A stretch of DNA of 7,990 nucleotides from Candidatus Saccharimonadia bacterium (GCA_023257055.1 JALRDG010000130.1:1-7990); one strand, 5' to 3'. Positions 1-6,666 are shown, numbered from the stretch's first letter. Made by a program: numbers and translations. The notes: a model not told the origin generated them from the letters alone.

Positions 1-1
1 T

Positions 2-1624
2 CCGGCCTACGGAAAGAGTGCAATGGACTCGCCAATATTTAAAGCTTTTGCATATGACGACCCGGTAACGTTACCGTACCGTTCAGCACAGTTTATGGTC
101 GGCGGCGGACTTGTTGGCAAGGTTTCGAAGATCATTGATCAAATCGAGGAAATTGGTGGCGGTAAGAAAAATGTCCGCACAACCTGTAAAGTCGTTAATT
201 CGCCATTTGGTACCGCTATTAGTCTCGCAGCAATGTTTGTACCTGGCGCAGGATTAGCTGCGGCTGTTGCAGGTACAGTTGTTGGCGGCTTAATTGAAAT
301 GGTTGTCGTACCAATCTTGGCACAACAGCTTGTTAACTATATTTCTGGTAAGGTAGTAGACGAAAATACCGCCAACGTTGATATTGGTGACGCCGTATCA
401 TCCGGAACGTCACAAATGCTCGGTTCGATCGCACAAACTCGTGGCCTTACGCCAATGGGTGCCGATGGATTTAATACGTATTTGGCTTACACCGAAGAAG
501 CCAACCAACAAATGATTGCCGCACTCAAAGAAGAGGCAAAAGCGACACCGTTTGATGTTGCAAATCAGTATTCGTTCCTTGGTATGTTTAGTCGGGCTAT
601 TACGCCAAGTATGTTGTCGGCACGTACCAGCGCTGTTGGCGCATTCCAGGTAATTCCTTCGTTCGTCTCTACATCGCTTGCGACGATATCATCCAATGCG
701 AACGCCAGTACGCCAATTGACCCAGCACGGTTCGATAAATGTACCGATGAAGGCTACGCTGAAATTGGACTCAAGGCAGACGTTGCCTGCAACGTTCGTT
801 ATGGCATGACACCAGAAGAGCTCAATATGTCGAACGAGCAGCTTGTCCAACATATGATCGACACAGAGCAGATCAAAGAAGACGACATGTCCGGCGCACC
901 AATCGAAGGAAGTGAATATGCCAAGTGGGTCGAAGGCTGTGCCAACCGTGAAGCGTGGGGTGTCTACAACGAAGAGATTGAAAAAGAAGATCTTCGCGAC
1001 GGCAGCGGTTGCATTAGCGCCGAGAATAACGAAATGTACAAGTACTTCCGAGCATTTCACCTCAATAACTCGCTCGCTGACGACATGGAGCTGGAAGAAG
1101 TGCCACGCGAAACGGCAAGTAGTAACGGACCAAATGAAAACAGCGGTAACGTTAATCCAAACGGCTGGGCGTTCCCAACCACCAAGGGCGCACAGGTCAG
1201 TAGTCCGTTTGGTCCACGTGGTGGCGGTTACCATACCGGTATTGATTTAAATGTTGCTAGTGGTCAGCCGTTTTACGCAACCCGTGATGGTACTGTAGAA
1301 ATTCGTGAATACGACATTCGAAGCATTGGCGGCGGAGCATGGTGTCCGGTCACACCGAGCCAATCCTATGTTCAGAAAGACATTTGGATTCGCCACGAAG
1401 TTGATGGCCAACAATACACATCTATTTATGCACATATGAGCGAATACAGCGTAAAAAACGGCGATAAGGTAAAAGCCGGCGATCTTATTGGTAAGACCGG
1501 CGGAACCGGTTGTTCGAGCGGGCCACATGTCCACTTTGAAATCTGGAAAGGCCATAGCCCAACCCCAAGCGTCGCTAGCCCGAACGCAATTGATCCGTGG
1601 CCACTAATCACGGGAGGAAACTAG
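2..1624 (+). CDS. Membrane-associated M23-family (LytM-type) zinc metallopeptidase, 5'-partial
   Basis: Predicted peptidoglycan endopeptidase acting outside the membrane. The frame is open to the left window edge. The first ATG (23) gives 533 residues, but that N-terminus looks like protein interior, so the gene probably starts upstream; a GGAAAGAG four bases before this ATG leaves a real start there possible. Numbering from ATG 23: a strongly hydrophobic Ala/Gly/Val-rich stretch spans about 62-107 (one or two membrane segments), and a weaker hydrophobic or amphipathic stretch about 186-225. An acidic, Cys-containing region (C240, C256, C306, C330) and an Asn/Gly/Ser linker (about 365-382) follow. 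The C-terminal M23 domain (about 383-525) keeps the expected zinc and catalytic residues: H404 and D408 (HxxxD), H471, and H502/H504 (HxH in GPHVHFEI). Paired cysteines suggest disulfides and an extracytoplasmic location. It ends with TAG one base before the next gene. The M23 call is firm; the role of the N-terminal membrane region is unknown. Confidence 0.87.
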   Translation, partial: PAYGKSAMDSPIFKAFAYDDPVTLPYRSAQFMVGGGLVGKVSKIIDQIEEIGGGKKNVRTTCKVVNSPFGTAISLAAMFVPGAGLAAAVAGTVVGGLIEMVVVPILAQQLVNYISGKVVDENTANVDIGDAVSSGTSQMLGSIAQTRGLTPMGADGFNTYLAYTEEANQQMIAALKEEAKATPFDVANQYSFLGMFSRAITPSMLSARTSAVGAFQVIPSFVSTSLATISSNANASTPIDPARFDKCTDEGYAEIGLKADVACNVRYGMTPEELNMSNEQLVQHMIDTEQIKEDDMSGAPIEGSEYAKWVEGCANREAWGVYNEEIEKEDLRDGSGCISAENNEMYKYFRAFHLNNSLADDMELEEVPRETASSNGPNENSGNVNPNGWAFPTTKGAQVSSPFGPRGGGYHTGIDLNVASGQPFYATRDGTVEIREYDIRSIGGGAWCPVTPSQSYVQKDIWIRHEVDGQQYTSIYAHMSEYSVKNGDKVKAGDLIGKTGGTGCSSGPHVHFEIWKGHSPTPSVASPNAIDPWPLITGGN

Positions 1625-1625
1625 T

Positions 1626-2447
1626 ATGCAGGTATCTCGCCGTATAGTTATAGTCGCTGTCATTATTGCCTTATTACTCGTCGCGGCAATCGCATTTGGT
1701 ATCTATCAAAACCAGCAAGCAAAACTTGGCACAGTTGAAATACGTATCGCACCGACGGAAGCGTCTGTACGAATTGACACCGACACTGCCCAGCCTGTTA
1801 AGAGCGGACAAACAATACAGCTGCGCGAAGGCGCAAGAAAGCTGACTTTTAGCCGCTCCGGATATGAAAACAAGGAATTACATGTCACTATTACTGCACA
1901 AGAGCGACAGACAATCTACGTACATCTCGCCTCAAATACCAAGCAGTCAGCTGACGAATCAGAGGAAGCTCGGAAAATTAAACATACGGCACTTTCGGCT
2001 TCGTATGAAAAAGTATTACCAGTCGATCAGGCAGATTACACAATCCATCTGTGCCGGTCTCTGCGATATGATGACTTGTACGCAATTTGCTTGTACGCCG
2101 CCACCGACAGCGCAAAGGAGCAAGCGGTCGACCTACTGAAAAGCTACAAAATTCCAGTTGACGAAAGTGAAATATACTTCAGCTCCAATCATGGATATGT
2201 CGTATATACATCGGGGGCAAGTAGATTGCTTTACTATCCATCCGAGCATCTTGAGTACCCAATGATGTATTTTTACGCAGCTAGCAGTGCAACAGCCGAA
2301 ACCGATCGCCAGGAAATGCTCGACTGGCTCGATAGTGAAGGGTATGACAGCACTGAATTTACCATTATGTACGGAGATCAGTTGTTAATGAAATATAATG
2401 CAACCATAGAAGAGGATCATGATCATGCGGCAGCGCCACAAAACTAG
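1626..2447 (+). CDS. Single-pass membrane protein with PEGA-like domain
   Basis: A 273-residue protein of unknown specific role, probably anchored in the membrane with most of the chain outside. Residues 7-27 form one hydrophobic helix after a basic N-terminus (RR at 5-6). Residues about 36-103 resemble a PEGA domain: short beta strands, an isoleucine/leucine-rich stretch before a Glu-Gly-Ala turn, and a GY pair (79-80) in the typical place. PEGA domains are beta-rich modules common in surface proteins. A charged linker (about 105-120) leads to a C-terminal region (about 125-260) I do not recognise, rich in Tyr and Asp. The tail contains EEDHDH. The ATG lies one base after the upstream stop, with a GGGAGG ribosome binding site (1612-1617) inside the end of the M23 gene, implying co-transcription and perhaps coupled translation. 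The last 23 bases overlap the next gene. The PEGA assignment is moderate because it rests on pattern, not alignment. Confidence 0.8.
   Translation: MQVSRRIVIVAVIIALLLVAAIAFGIYQNQQAKLGTVEIRIAPTEASVRIDTDTAQPVKSGQTIQLREGARKLTFSRSGYENKELHVTITAQERQTIYVHLASNTKQSADESEEARKIKHTALSASYEKVLPVDQADYTIHLCRSLRYDDLYAICLYAATDSAKEQAVDLLKSYKIPVDESEIYFSSNHGYVVYTSGASRLLYYPSEHLEYPMMYFYAASSATAETDRQEMLDWLDSEGYDSTEFTIMYGDQLLMKYNATIEEDHDHAAAPQN
2411..2416 (+). promoter_or_regulatory. Ribosome binding site that decides the start of the hydrolase gene
   Basis: AGAGGA lies inside the 3' end of the PEGA-like gene. Two in-frame ATGs follow, at 2419 and 2425. The first is only two bases from the site, too close for initiation, whereas ATG 2425 is eight bases away. 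This favours 2425, giving a 426-residue product. A third in-frame ATG at 2455 would give a shorter signal peptide but has no comparable site. Confidence 0.65.
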
Positions 2448-3705
2448 TACGACGATGTATCGAATTTTCCAGCGAGCATTATTTTCGCTCCTGATCGTGA
2501 GTCTTGTAGCGCTTCACTTGCCAGCTCCTGAAGCCAAAGCGCAAATTGGTCTCGATGATTACGGGACAAATGACGTACTGTTTTACGATCCGACCGACGA
2601 GCCTCCATGTACTGCAGCCGGCGGCACCGGAGCACCGACCACAGCTGTCGATGGGGCTGATAACGCTGAAAAAATCTATAACTTTTTTGTCGCAAAGGGT
2701 TTGAGTGGCGCACAAGCGGCCGGTATCCTCGGAAACCTCCAGCAGGAATCTGGTTTTAATCCCGCCATCATCCAGGGAGGGGCAATTGCTGATGCTAATT
2801 ATAAGCCTGTAAACGGTGTCGGTTTTGGATTGGCCCAGTGGACGTTTACCGTTCGCCAGCAACCGTTAGTAGACCTTGCGAAAAAGACCAATCGAAAAGT
2901 AATCGATATTACCGTGCAGCTAGATTACTTATGGCAAGAACTGAATGGCACGCATAAACATGCCCTTGAAACCCTGAAGCAAGCAACCACCCCTGAGGAT
3001 GCCGCATATATTTTCCATCGTGATTTCGAAGCTTCTGCCGACAGCGAAGCAACCGTTAAAGCGAAGCGTGGCGGCCCGGCACGACAATGGTACGAAAAAT
3101 TTGACGGCGCGAAAGATACCGGCGGCAACCCATCGGAAACTGGCGGCAACGCCAGTAGCGGATCTGTCAGTTGCGAAGGAAGTGGCGGAACTGGCAACTA
3201 TACATCTGACGGCTTTACCCTATACAACCAATGTGACGCACCATGGGGGCAAATGCGCGTCCCATCACCTGATGGCACCGCCTGCCAAGTGTCTTGTGGT
3301 CCAACTTCGATGGCTATGATTATTAAGGCTATGACAGGAAAGAATGTCACGCCAACCGACACGATTAACTTTACGACGAAGAATAATCTTTGGTACGGAA
3401 CCGGTGGAACCACACCTCAGGCTAATGTACAGATTGCGGAGAACTGGGGCGTACGTGGTCAGCAAATAAAAGGACCGGCTTTTGAAGCGGGTATCAAGGA
3501 CACCCTCAATAAGGGCGGTCTCGTAATGATCGCCGGCCGCGGTGCAACACCATATCTCGTGAGTGTAAATCACTGGGTGGTAATTCGAGGCGTGACCGAA
3601 GACGGAAAATACATAGTCGCCGACCCAAATGGCAAGAGCGGCAACTACGACATTAATACACTCATAGGCAATTCGTACGACGCCTGGGCATTCTTTAAGA
3701 AGTAA
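2425..3705 (+). CDS. Secreted two-domain wall hydrolase: tail-lysozyme-like domain plus C39-type cysteine peptidase domain
   Basis: Predicted exported protein with two candidate peptidoglycan-cleaving or peptide-cleaving domains. Numbering from ATG 2425 (426 aa): a basic N-terminus and hydrophobic core (about 15-32) end in PEAKA, a plausible signal peptidase I site near residue 39. Residues about 80-228 resemble the phage tail lysozyme family (Phage_lysozyme2): a helix-rich start, GILGNLQQESGFNP with candidate catalytic E108, then GFGLAQWT. A Gly/Ser/Asn linker (about 230-262) follows. The C-terminal domain (about 263-426) matches Peptidase_C39_2-like folds, with a full candidate triad: C291 in SCGPTS, H383 in NHWVV and D400 in ADPNG. 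C287, near C291, and two further cysteines (C250, C270) could form disulfides. It starts 23 bases inside the upstream gene and ends 14 bases before the next. A VirB1-like wall-opening role for a secretion machine, or attack on a host or competitor wall, are both inferences. Either domain could be non-catalytic. Confidence 0.87.
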   Translation: MRQRHKTSTTMYRIFQRALFSLLIVSLVALHLPAPEAKAQIGLDDYGTNDVLFYDPTDEPPCTAAGGTGAPTTAVDGADNAEKIYNFFVAKGLSGAQAAGILGNLQQESGFNPAIIQGGAIADANYKPVNGVGFGLAQWTFTVRQQPLVDLAKKTNRKVIDITVQLDYLWQELNGTHKHALETLKQATTPEDAAYIFHRDFEASADSEATVKAKRGGPARQWYEKFDGAKDTGGNPSETGGNASSGSVSCEGSGGTGNYTSDGFTLYNQCDAPWGQMRVPSPDGTACQVSCGPTSMAMIIKAMTGKNVTPTDTINFTTKNNLWYGTGGTTPQANVQIAENWGVRGQQIKGPAFEAGIKDTLNKGGLVMIAGRGATPYLVSVNHWVVIRGVTEDGKYIVADPNGKSGNYDINTLIGNSYDAWAFFKK

Positions 3706-3719
3706 GGGGAGAACAAGCT

Positions 3720-4244
3720 ATGAATCAGTCGATGAAAAAACCAATTATCATCGCGGCAGTGGTATTTGCCGCACTGTTCGGCATTTTAGCGTTTATCGCT
3801 ATCACGGTCGGCGGCAATGACGAAGGAGCAACCAAAGAAGAAGTTGCCGGTACTATCGAAGTTGATCCCGTATCGGGTGAAGAGGTAGCAACCGGCTCGC
3901 ACCAGAACCAGACCGGCGCTGGATCACCGGGAAGTGACAAGCCAGCTATGTTAGGGTTTGGCAAGCTCGCCGATTACGGCATGTCGATCGATCAACGAGC
4001 GAAAGTTGACGAGCAGTTGACGGCATTTTCCAAAACACAAGACCCGAAAATTACCCAATTCAGCTTTTATAAAGATTCCTACCGCCAGCAATTACCAGAC
4101 GATTCAGGCATGGCCCATATGACCTTTATGATACAAGCCAATAAGAAAACTGATTACTTTGTCGATGTTGCGTACAGCGGTACGTCTGACGCACAGGTAT
4201 CTATCTATAAAGACGATAAGACGACACTAATCTTTAGCGAGTAA
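3720..4244 (+). CDS. Small single-pass membrane protein, unknown function
   Basis: A 174-residue protein I do not recognise. Residues 8-30 are one hydrophobic helix after a Lys pair (6-7), so it is probably anchored with its C-terminus outside. Residues about 32-75 are a Gly/Glu/Thr/Ser-rich linker without clear structure. Residues about 76-174 look folded, with alternating strands (for example around 112-118, 133-139, 145-152 and 158-172) and no cysteine. The start at 3720 has a good GGGGAG site (3706-3711) eight bases upstream; a second in-frame ATG at 3732 is less well placed. It is the last gene of the envelope operon, and its layout (short cytoplasmic tail, helix, linker, folded domain) is like that of the PEGA-like protein two genes upstream, suggesting both are accessory subunits of one assembly. 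Its last 18 bases overlap the end of recF on the other strand. Confidence 0.78.
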   Translation: MNQSMKKPIIIAAVVFAALFGILAFIAITVGGNDEGATKEEVAGTIEVDPVSGEEVATGSHQNQTGAGSPGSDKPAMLGFGKLADYGMSIDQRAKVDEQLTAFSKTQDPKITQFSFYKDSYRQQLPDDSGMAHMTFMIQANKKTDYFVDVAYSGTSDAQVSIYKDDKTTLIFSE

Positions 4245-5282
4245 TACCTGGCGAACGTCAGGGGCGTCCTGTAGCGTATCGGGGAAGTTTGTCGACGTGA
4301 CGATAACTTGCGTGTCACTGCGTGATGTCAGTAGGGCGGCTTGTCGATGCTCGTCCAACTCACTAAATACATCATCTAGTAAAATCAGCGGTTTTTTACC
4401 CGTTATCTGTTCGATTGTGTCTACTTCGAGAAACTTTAATGCTAGCACGACACTGCGGACTTCGCCGCGTGATGCCACCGACAGAGCGGGTGTGCCATTA
4501 AAATCAAATAATACGTCATGGCGGTGCGGGCCGATACTGGTATAACCAAGTAATCGATCACGTTCTGATCGAGCGTGCAACTCGTTTAATAATCGCTGCT
4601 TGCTTATTTCCGTATCAAGCGAATAATGCATGCGAACTGTATCGGTAGTTTTTGCTATCGATCCATACACCGCAGTGAGCCGCTGATTAAGTGTATCGAT
4701 AAACTCCTGTCGTTTCATAATGATATAGGCACCATATTCACTTAACGCCACGTCCCAAACAAACAATTCGTCGCTAGTGATAGCCGCTTGCTTTAAGAGG
4801 TTATTTCGCTGTTTCAAGGCTCGGTCGTATCGTCGAATACTGACGCCATACAGCGGATCAAGCTGTGTAATAAATCGATCGATAAATTGCCGGCGTCGGG
4901 TTGGCGAACCATGCAGTAATCGTAAATCATCTGGCTCAAATAGTACGACGGGGTATTTATACTTTTCCGACAGCCGGTACTGCTTCTTGGCGTCCACTAG
5001 GAAGCGTTTGCGACCGCTTGGACGCGTCGGATCGAACGTAATGGTTCGGATATCATCCTCGATCGTTTTGGCGTCGATGCGCCACCAGGGCGCGTCCTGC
5101 CGAAGCATGTCCGTATCACTCCCTTTAAATGACGAGCCCCGCATAGCTACATGTACGGCTTCAAGTAAACTCGTCTTACCACTGCCGTTACTACCAGTAA
5201 TTACAGTAACGCCCGGTGAAAAATCCACGCTTAACGCCTGGTGAATCCGCACATTTTGAACAGCAAGAGAGCGAAGCCGCAC
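4227..5282 (-). CDS. recF: DNA replication and repair protein RecF
   Basis: RecF is an SMC/ABC-type ATPase that helps load RecA at gapped DNA in the RecFOR pathway and acts in the cytoplasm at stalled forks. The product has 351 residues, close to the usual size of about 360-370. Motifs are in order: Walker A GSNGSGKT at 30-37; a family-typical stretch IGPHRHD about two-thirds along; ABC signature SRGEVRS at 271-277; and Walker B LILLDD at 299-304 followed by the D-loop SELD (307-310). The start is GTG (5280-5282), three bases after the dnaN stop, with an AAAGAG site seven bases away. This start gives the usual RecF N-terminus, so the two genes are very likely co-transcribed. It ends in TAG, 18 bases inside the convergent membrane-protein gene. 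No missing key residue was seen. Confidence 0.96.
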   Translation of the reverse strand: MRLRSLAVQNVRIHQALSVDFSPGVTVITGSNGSGKTSLLEAVHVAMRGSSFKGSDTDMLRQDAPWWRIDAKTIEDDIRTITFDPTRPSGRKRFLVDAKKQYRLSEKYKYPVVLFEPDDLRLLHGSPTRRRQFIDRFITQLDPLYGVSIRRYDRALKQRNNLLKQAAITSDELFVWDVALSEYGAYIIMKRQEFIDTLNQRLTAVYGSIAKTTDTVRMHYSLDTEISKQRLLNELHARSERDRLLGYTSIGPHRHDVLFDFNGTPALSVASRGEVRSVVLALKFLEVDTIEQITGKKPLILLDDVFSELDEHRQAALLTSRSDTQVIVTSTNFPDTLQDAPDVRQVLLAKD

Positions 5283-5285
5283 GTC

Positions 5286-6386
5286 TTAGCTCTTTAACGG
5301 CATGATGATATGTAAGTAGTTGACGTCTTTCGTTGCAGCACTCAGAACCGTTGGGGATAACTTGCCAGAAAAACGAAACTCTACGGCCGAACCATTAATG
5401 ACGCCGAGCGCTTCGCTTAAATATCGCGAATTAAGGGTAACCTGGCCATCACCGGTGACTTCTGCCGAAGCCTCTGAGGTATTCTCGCCCAGCTGTGAGG
5501 CAACTGAATGGATCGACACTTGCGACTTCTCGCTATCGGCCGTAATAGTCACGCTTCCACCTGATTCGCGAGCAAACAGACCGGCAATTTTCGTAATCCG
5601 GACAAATTCGGATGTGTTTACTTTAATGGTTGTTTCCGAGCTTGCCGGTATCAGTTGGCGATAATCAGGGAAGTTTCCATCGATCAAACGGCTCGTCACT
5701 TCGCTTTCGCCAACACGAAATCGCACTTGAGTTTCATCAAATAGGATCTCCACTTCACTCACATCGTCATTGATACTGCGCAGTACCTCCGAAAGGGTAG
5801 TGGTAGGAATAATTGCCGCCACATCACTACTCGTTTCGACAAGCCGTCGCTCGCTTAAGCGGTAGCCGTCCGTACCGGCTAGATACAAAAATCCTTCGTG
5901 TGAGTGCCAGTAGACACCGGTAAGAACCGGACGAGTGTTATCACTGCTGGTCGTAATAATTGTTTGACTCACCGCCTGCTTAAAGTCGTCGACAGCAATC
6001 TCATAGCGAATTGACGATGTTTCGTCTATCGTTGGGAGTTCAGGGAAGTCATCCGCAACGACACCATTAATAACAGAGGAAAACTTACCAGACGAGATAT
6101 GCAGGTGGTCGTTTTCTACTTTCAGCTCAATTGGTCCTTTTGGCAGACTACCGACAAAATCCGTAATAAGGCGAGAGGGAACCGTAATTGCTCCTGGCTT
6201 AGCAACTTTTGCGCCAATGTGCTGTGTTGCCGCAATTTCAAGATTCGTTGCAGCTACTAATAATCGAGTACCGTCTGTACGAAGCAAAATGTTACTGAGA
6301 ATAGGAAGTTGTGTTTTACTACTTGCTACTCGTCCAACGCTGGATAGTGCTCGAGCGAAATTTTCTTGGGTAACCGAGAGTTCCAT
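5286..6386 (-). CDS. dnaN: DNA polymerase III beta subunit (sliding clamp)
   Basis: The beta clamp forms a dimeric ring around DNA and tethers DNA polymerase III and other proteins to it. The 366-residue length matches the family. Three clamp repeats are expected at about 1-120, 128-245 and 246-366. Visible family features are an N-terminal segment running from the first helix through LPILSNILL, the central GTDGYRLS motif, and the C-terminal end YLHIIMPLKS, which is the usual clamp terminus (the ligand-binding pocket lies nearby). The ATG at 6384-6386 is preceded on its strand by AAGGAA (+ strand positions 6396-6401), about nine bases away, which abuts the AT-rich end of the origin. dnaN therefore has its leader within oriC. 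The order dnaA, origin, dnaN, recF is the common bacterial arrangement. Its transcription may be influenced by DnaA bound just upstream, which is inference. Confidence 0.97.
   Translation of the reverse strand: MELSVTQENFARALSSVGRVASSKTQLPILSNILLRTDGTRLLVAATNLEIAATQHIGAKVAKPGAITVPSRLITDFVGSLPKGPIELKVENDHLHISSGKFSSVINGVVADDFPELPTIDETSSIRYEIAVDDFKQAVSQTIITTSSDNTRPVLTGVYWHSHEGFLYLAGTDGYRLSERRLVETSSDVAAIIPTTTLSEVLRSINDDVSEVEILFDETQVRFRVGESEVTSRLIDGNFPDYRQLIPASSETTIKVNTSEFVRITKIAGLFARESGGSVTITADSEKSQVSIHSVASQLGENTSEASAEVTGDGQVTLNSRYLSEALGVINGSAVEFRFSGKLSPTVLSAATKDVNYLHIIMPLKS
5290..5295 (-). promoter_or_regulatory. Ribosome binding site for the GTG start of recF
   Basis: On the minus strand this reads AAAGAG, within the last codons of dnaN, seven bases before the recF GTG at 5280-5282. 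It is a modest Shine-Dalgarno match that supports GTG as the start. Together with the three-base gap it suggests that ribosomes finishing dnaN help start recF. Confidence 0.5.
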
Positions 6387-6399
6387 TATTATGAGTTCC

Positions 6400-6433
6400 T
6401 TTTTTTAAATTTATTTCGTTGGGGTAATAGTAG
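6400..6433 (-). promoter_or_regulatory. Candidate DnaA-trio and AT-rich DNA unwinding element
   Basis: On the minus strand, four bases (GCAC, 6437-6434) separate the box pair from three triplets, CTA CTA TTA (6433-6425). In Bacillus subtilis, triplets of this type on this strand mark the DnaA-trio, to which DnaA binds as single-stranded DNA. Eight bases with a C run (6424-6417) then lead to 17 consecutive A/T bases (6416-6400), including a seven-base homopolymer. The order box-box-GC-trio-AT matches the known system. The weak points are that only three triplets are present and the C run interrupts the series. Confidence 0.6.
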
Positions 6434-6437
6434 GTGC

Positions 6438-6455
6438 TGTGGAAAGCGTGGATAA
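6438..6455 (-). promoter_or_regulatory. Two abutting DnaA boxes next to the unwinding region
   Basis: Read on the minus strand, TTATCCACG (6455-6447) is followed with no gap by CTTTCCACA (6446-6438). Both point towards dnaN. The first differs from TTATCCACA at one position and the second at two. In the Bacillus subtilis basal unwinding system a pair of same-direction boxes guides the DnaA filament onto a single strand, and this pair occupies the equivalent place. Confidence 0.72.
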
Positions 6456-6552
6456 CTGGCGCTGTAACAGAGGTATTATCGGTATTTTTGCCAGTGGATA
6501 AAAGGGGTGGAAACCAGGGGATTCAGACGGGGATAACTGGGGAGTTTCCCCA
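6450..6552. repeat. Short repeats in the origin core
   Basis: The ten-base word GGATAACTGG occurs at 6450-6459 and again at 6531-6540, in the same direction and 81 bases apart. Each copy overlaps a minus-strand DnaA-box core (TTATCC) and shares the flank CCAG. Directly behind the second copy, TGGGGA (6538-6543) and TCCCCA (6547-6552) form a perfect six-base inverted repeat around GTT. The shared flanks suggest box duplication or a wider DnaA recognition context. Confidence 0.45.
6493..6501 (-). promoter_or_regulatory. DnaA box
   Basis: Minus-strand TTATCCACT, one mismatch to the consensus at the last base. It has the same orientation as the pair at 6438-6455 and lies 37 bases from it. A degenerate neighbour (TTTCCACC) lies at 6506-6513. 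Confidence 0.65.
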
Positions 6553-6573
6553 CAGTCTTTACTGTTCGCTGGC

Positions 6574-6596
6574 GTATCCACATAAGCTGTGGATGA
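6574..6596. promoter_or_regulatory. Head-to-head pair of DnaA boxes forming an inverted repeat
   Basis: GTATCCACA (6574-6582, plus) and TCATCCACA (6588-6596, minus) face each other across five bases (TAAGC). Their cores ATCCACA and TGTGGAT are perfect seven-base complements, so the site could also form a small hairpin. No T-run follows on either strand, so it is better read as a paired DnaA site than as a terminator of dnaA. Confidence 0.65.
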
Positions 6597-6641
6597 CTGT
6601 GCACGGATTATCCCTTGTGTCGCCCACATGAAGTACACAGC

Positions 6642-6650
6642 TTTTCCACA
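6642..6650 (+). promoter_or_regulatory. DnaA box close to the end of dnaA
   Basis: TTTTCCACA fits the relaxed consensus TTWTNCACA completely and differs from TTATCCACA at one base. It lies 16 bases past the dnaA stop codon and is the dnaA-proximal end of the cluster. Confidence 0.65.
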
Positions 6651-6666
6651 GGCAGGAATGGCAACA

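Larger units (their letters stand above)
6387..6666. other. Chromosomal replication origin (oriC) between dnaA and dnaN
   Basis: This 280-bp stretch has no convincing gene; frames running through it carry no recognisable protein. It contains many matches to the DnaA box TTATCCACA on both strands. Matches with one mismatch lie at 6447-6455(-), 6493-6501(-), 6574-6582(+), 6588-6596(-) and 6642-6650(+). Weaker matches (two mismatches) lie at 6438-6446(-), 6528-6536(-) and 6546-6554(+). No box is a perfect match. The AT-only run 6400-6416 at the dnaN end is the obvious candidate unwinding element. Position beside dnaA, box density and an AT-rich flank together make an origin very likely. A second cluster upstream of dnaA, as in Bacillus, would lie outside the window. 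Confidence 0.88.

Noticed and set aside
689..1250. Open frames of 181 (minus) and 112 (plus) codons inside the M23 gene
   Set aside because: Both are shadows of a well-supported reading frame and show no protein-family features.
4245..4275. CAGG/CCTG complementarity downstream of the plus-strand operon as a terminator
   Set aside because: The four-base stem is too short and has no T-run, and it lies within recF coding sequence.
6475..6480. GATAAT on the minus strand as a -10 box for a dnaN promoter inside oriC
   Set aside because: It matches five of six bases of TATAAT, but no convincing -35 element lies 16-18 bases upstream, and AT-rich origin sequence gives such matches by chance.
6538..6552. 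TGGGGA/TCCCCA hairpin as a transcription terminator after dnaA
   Set aside because: The stem is only six bases and no T-run follows on either strand; it fits better as part of the repeat-rich origin.
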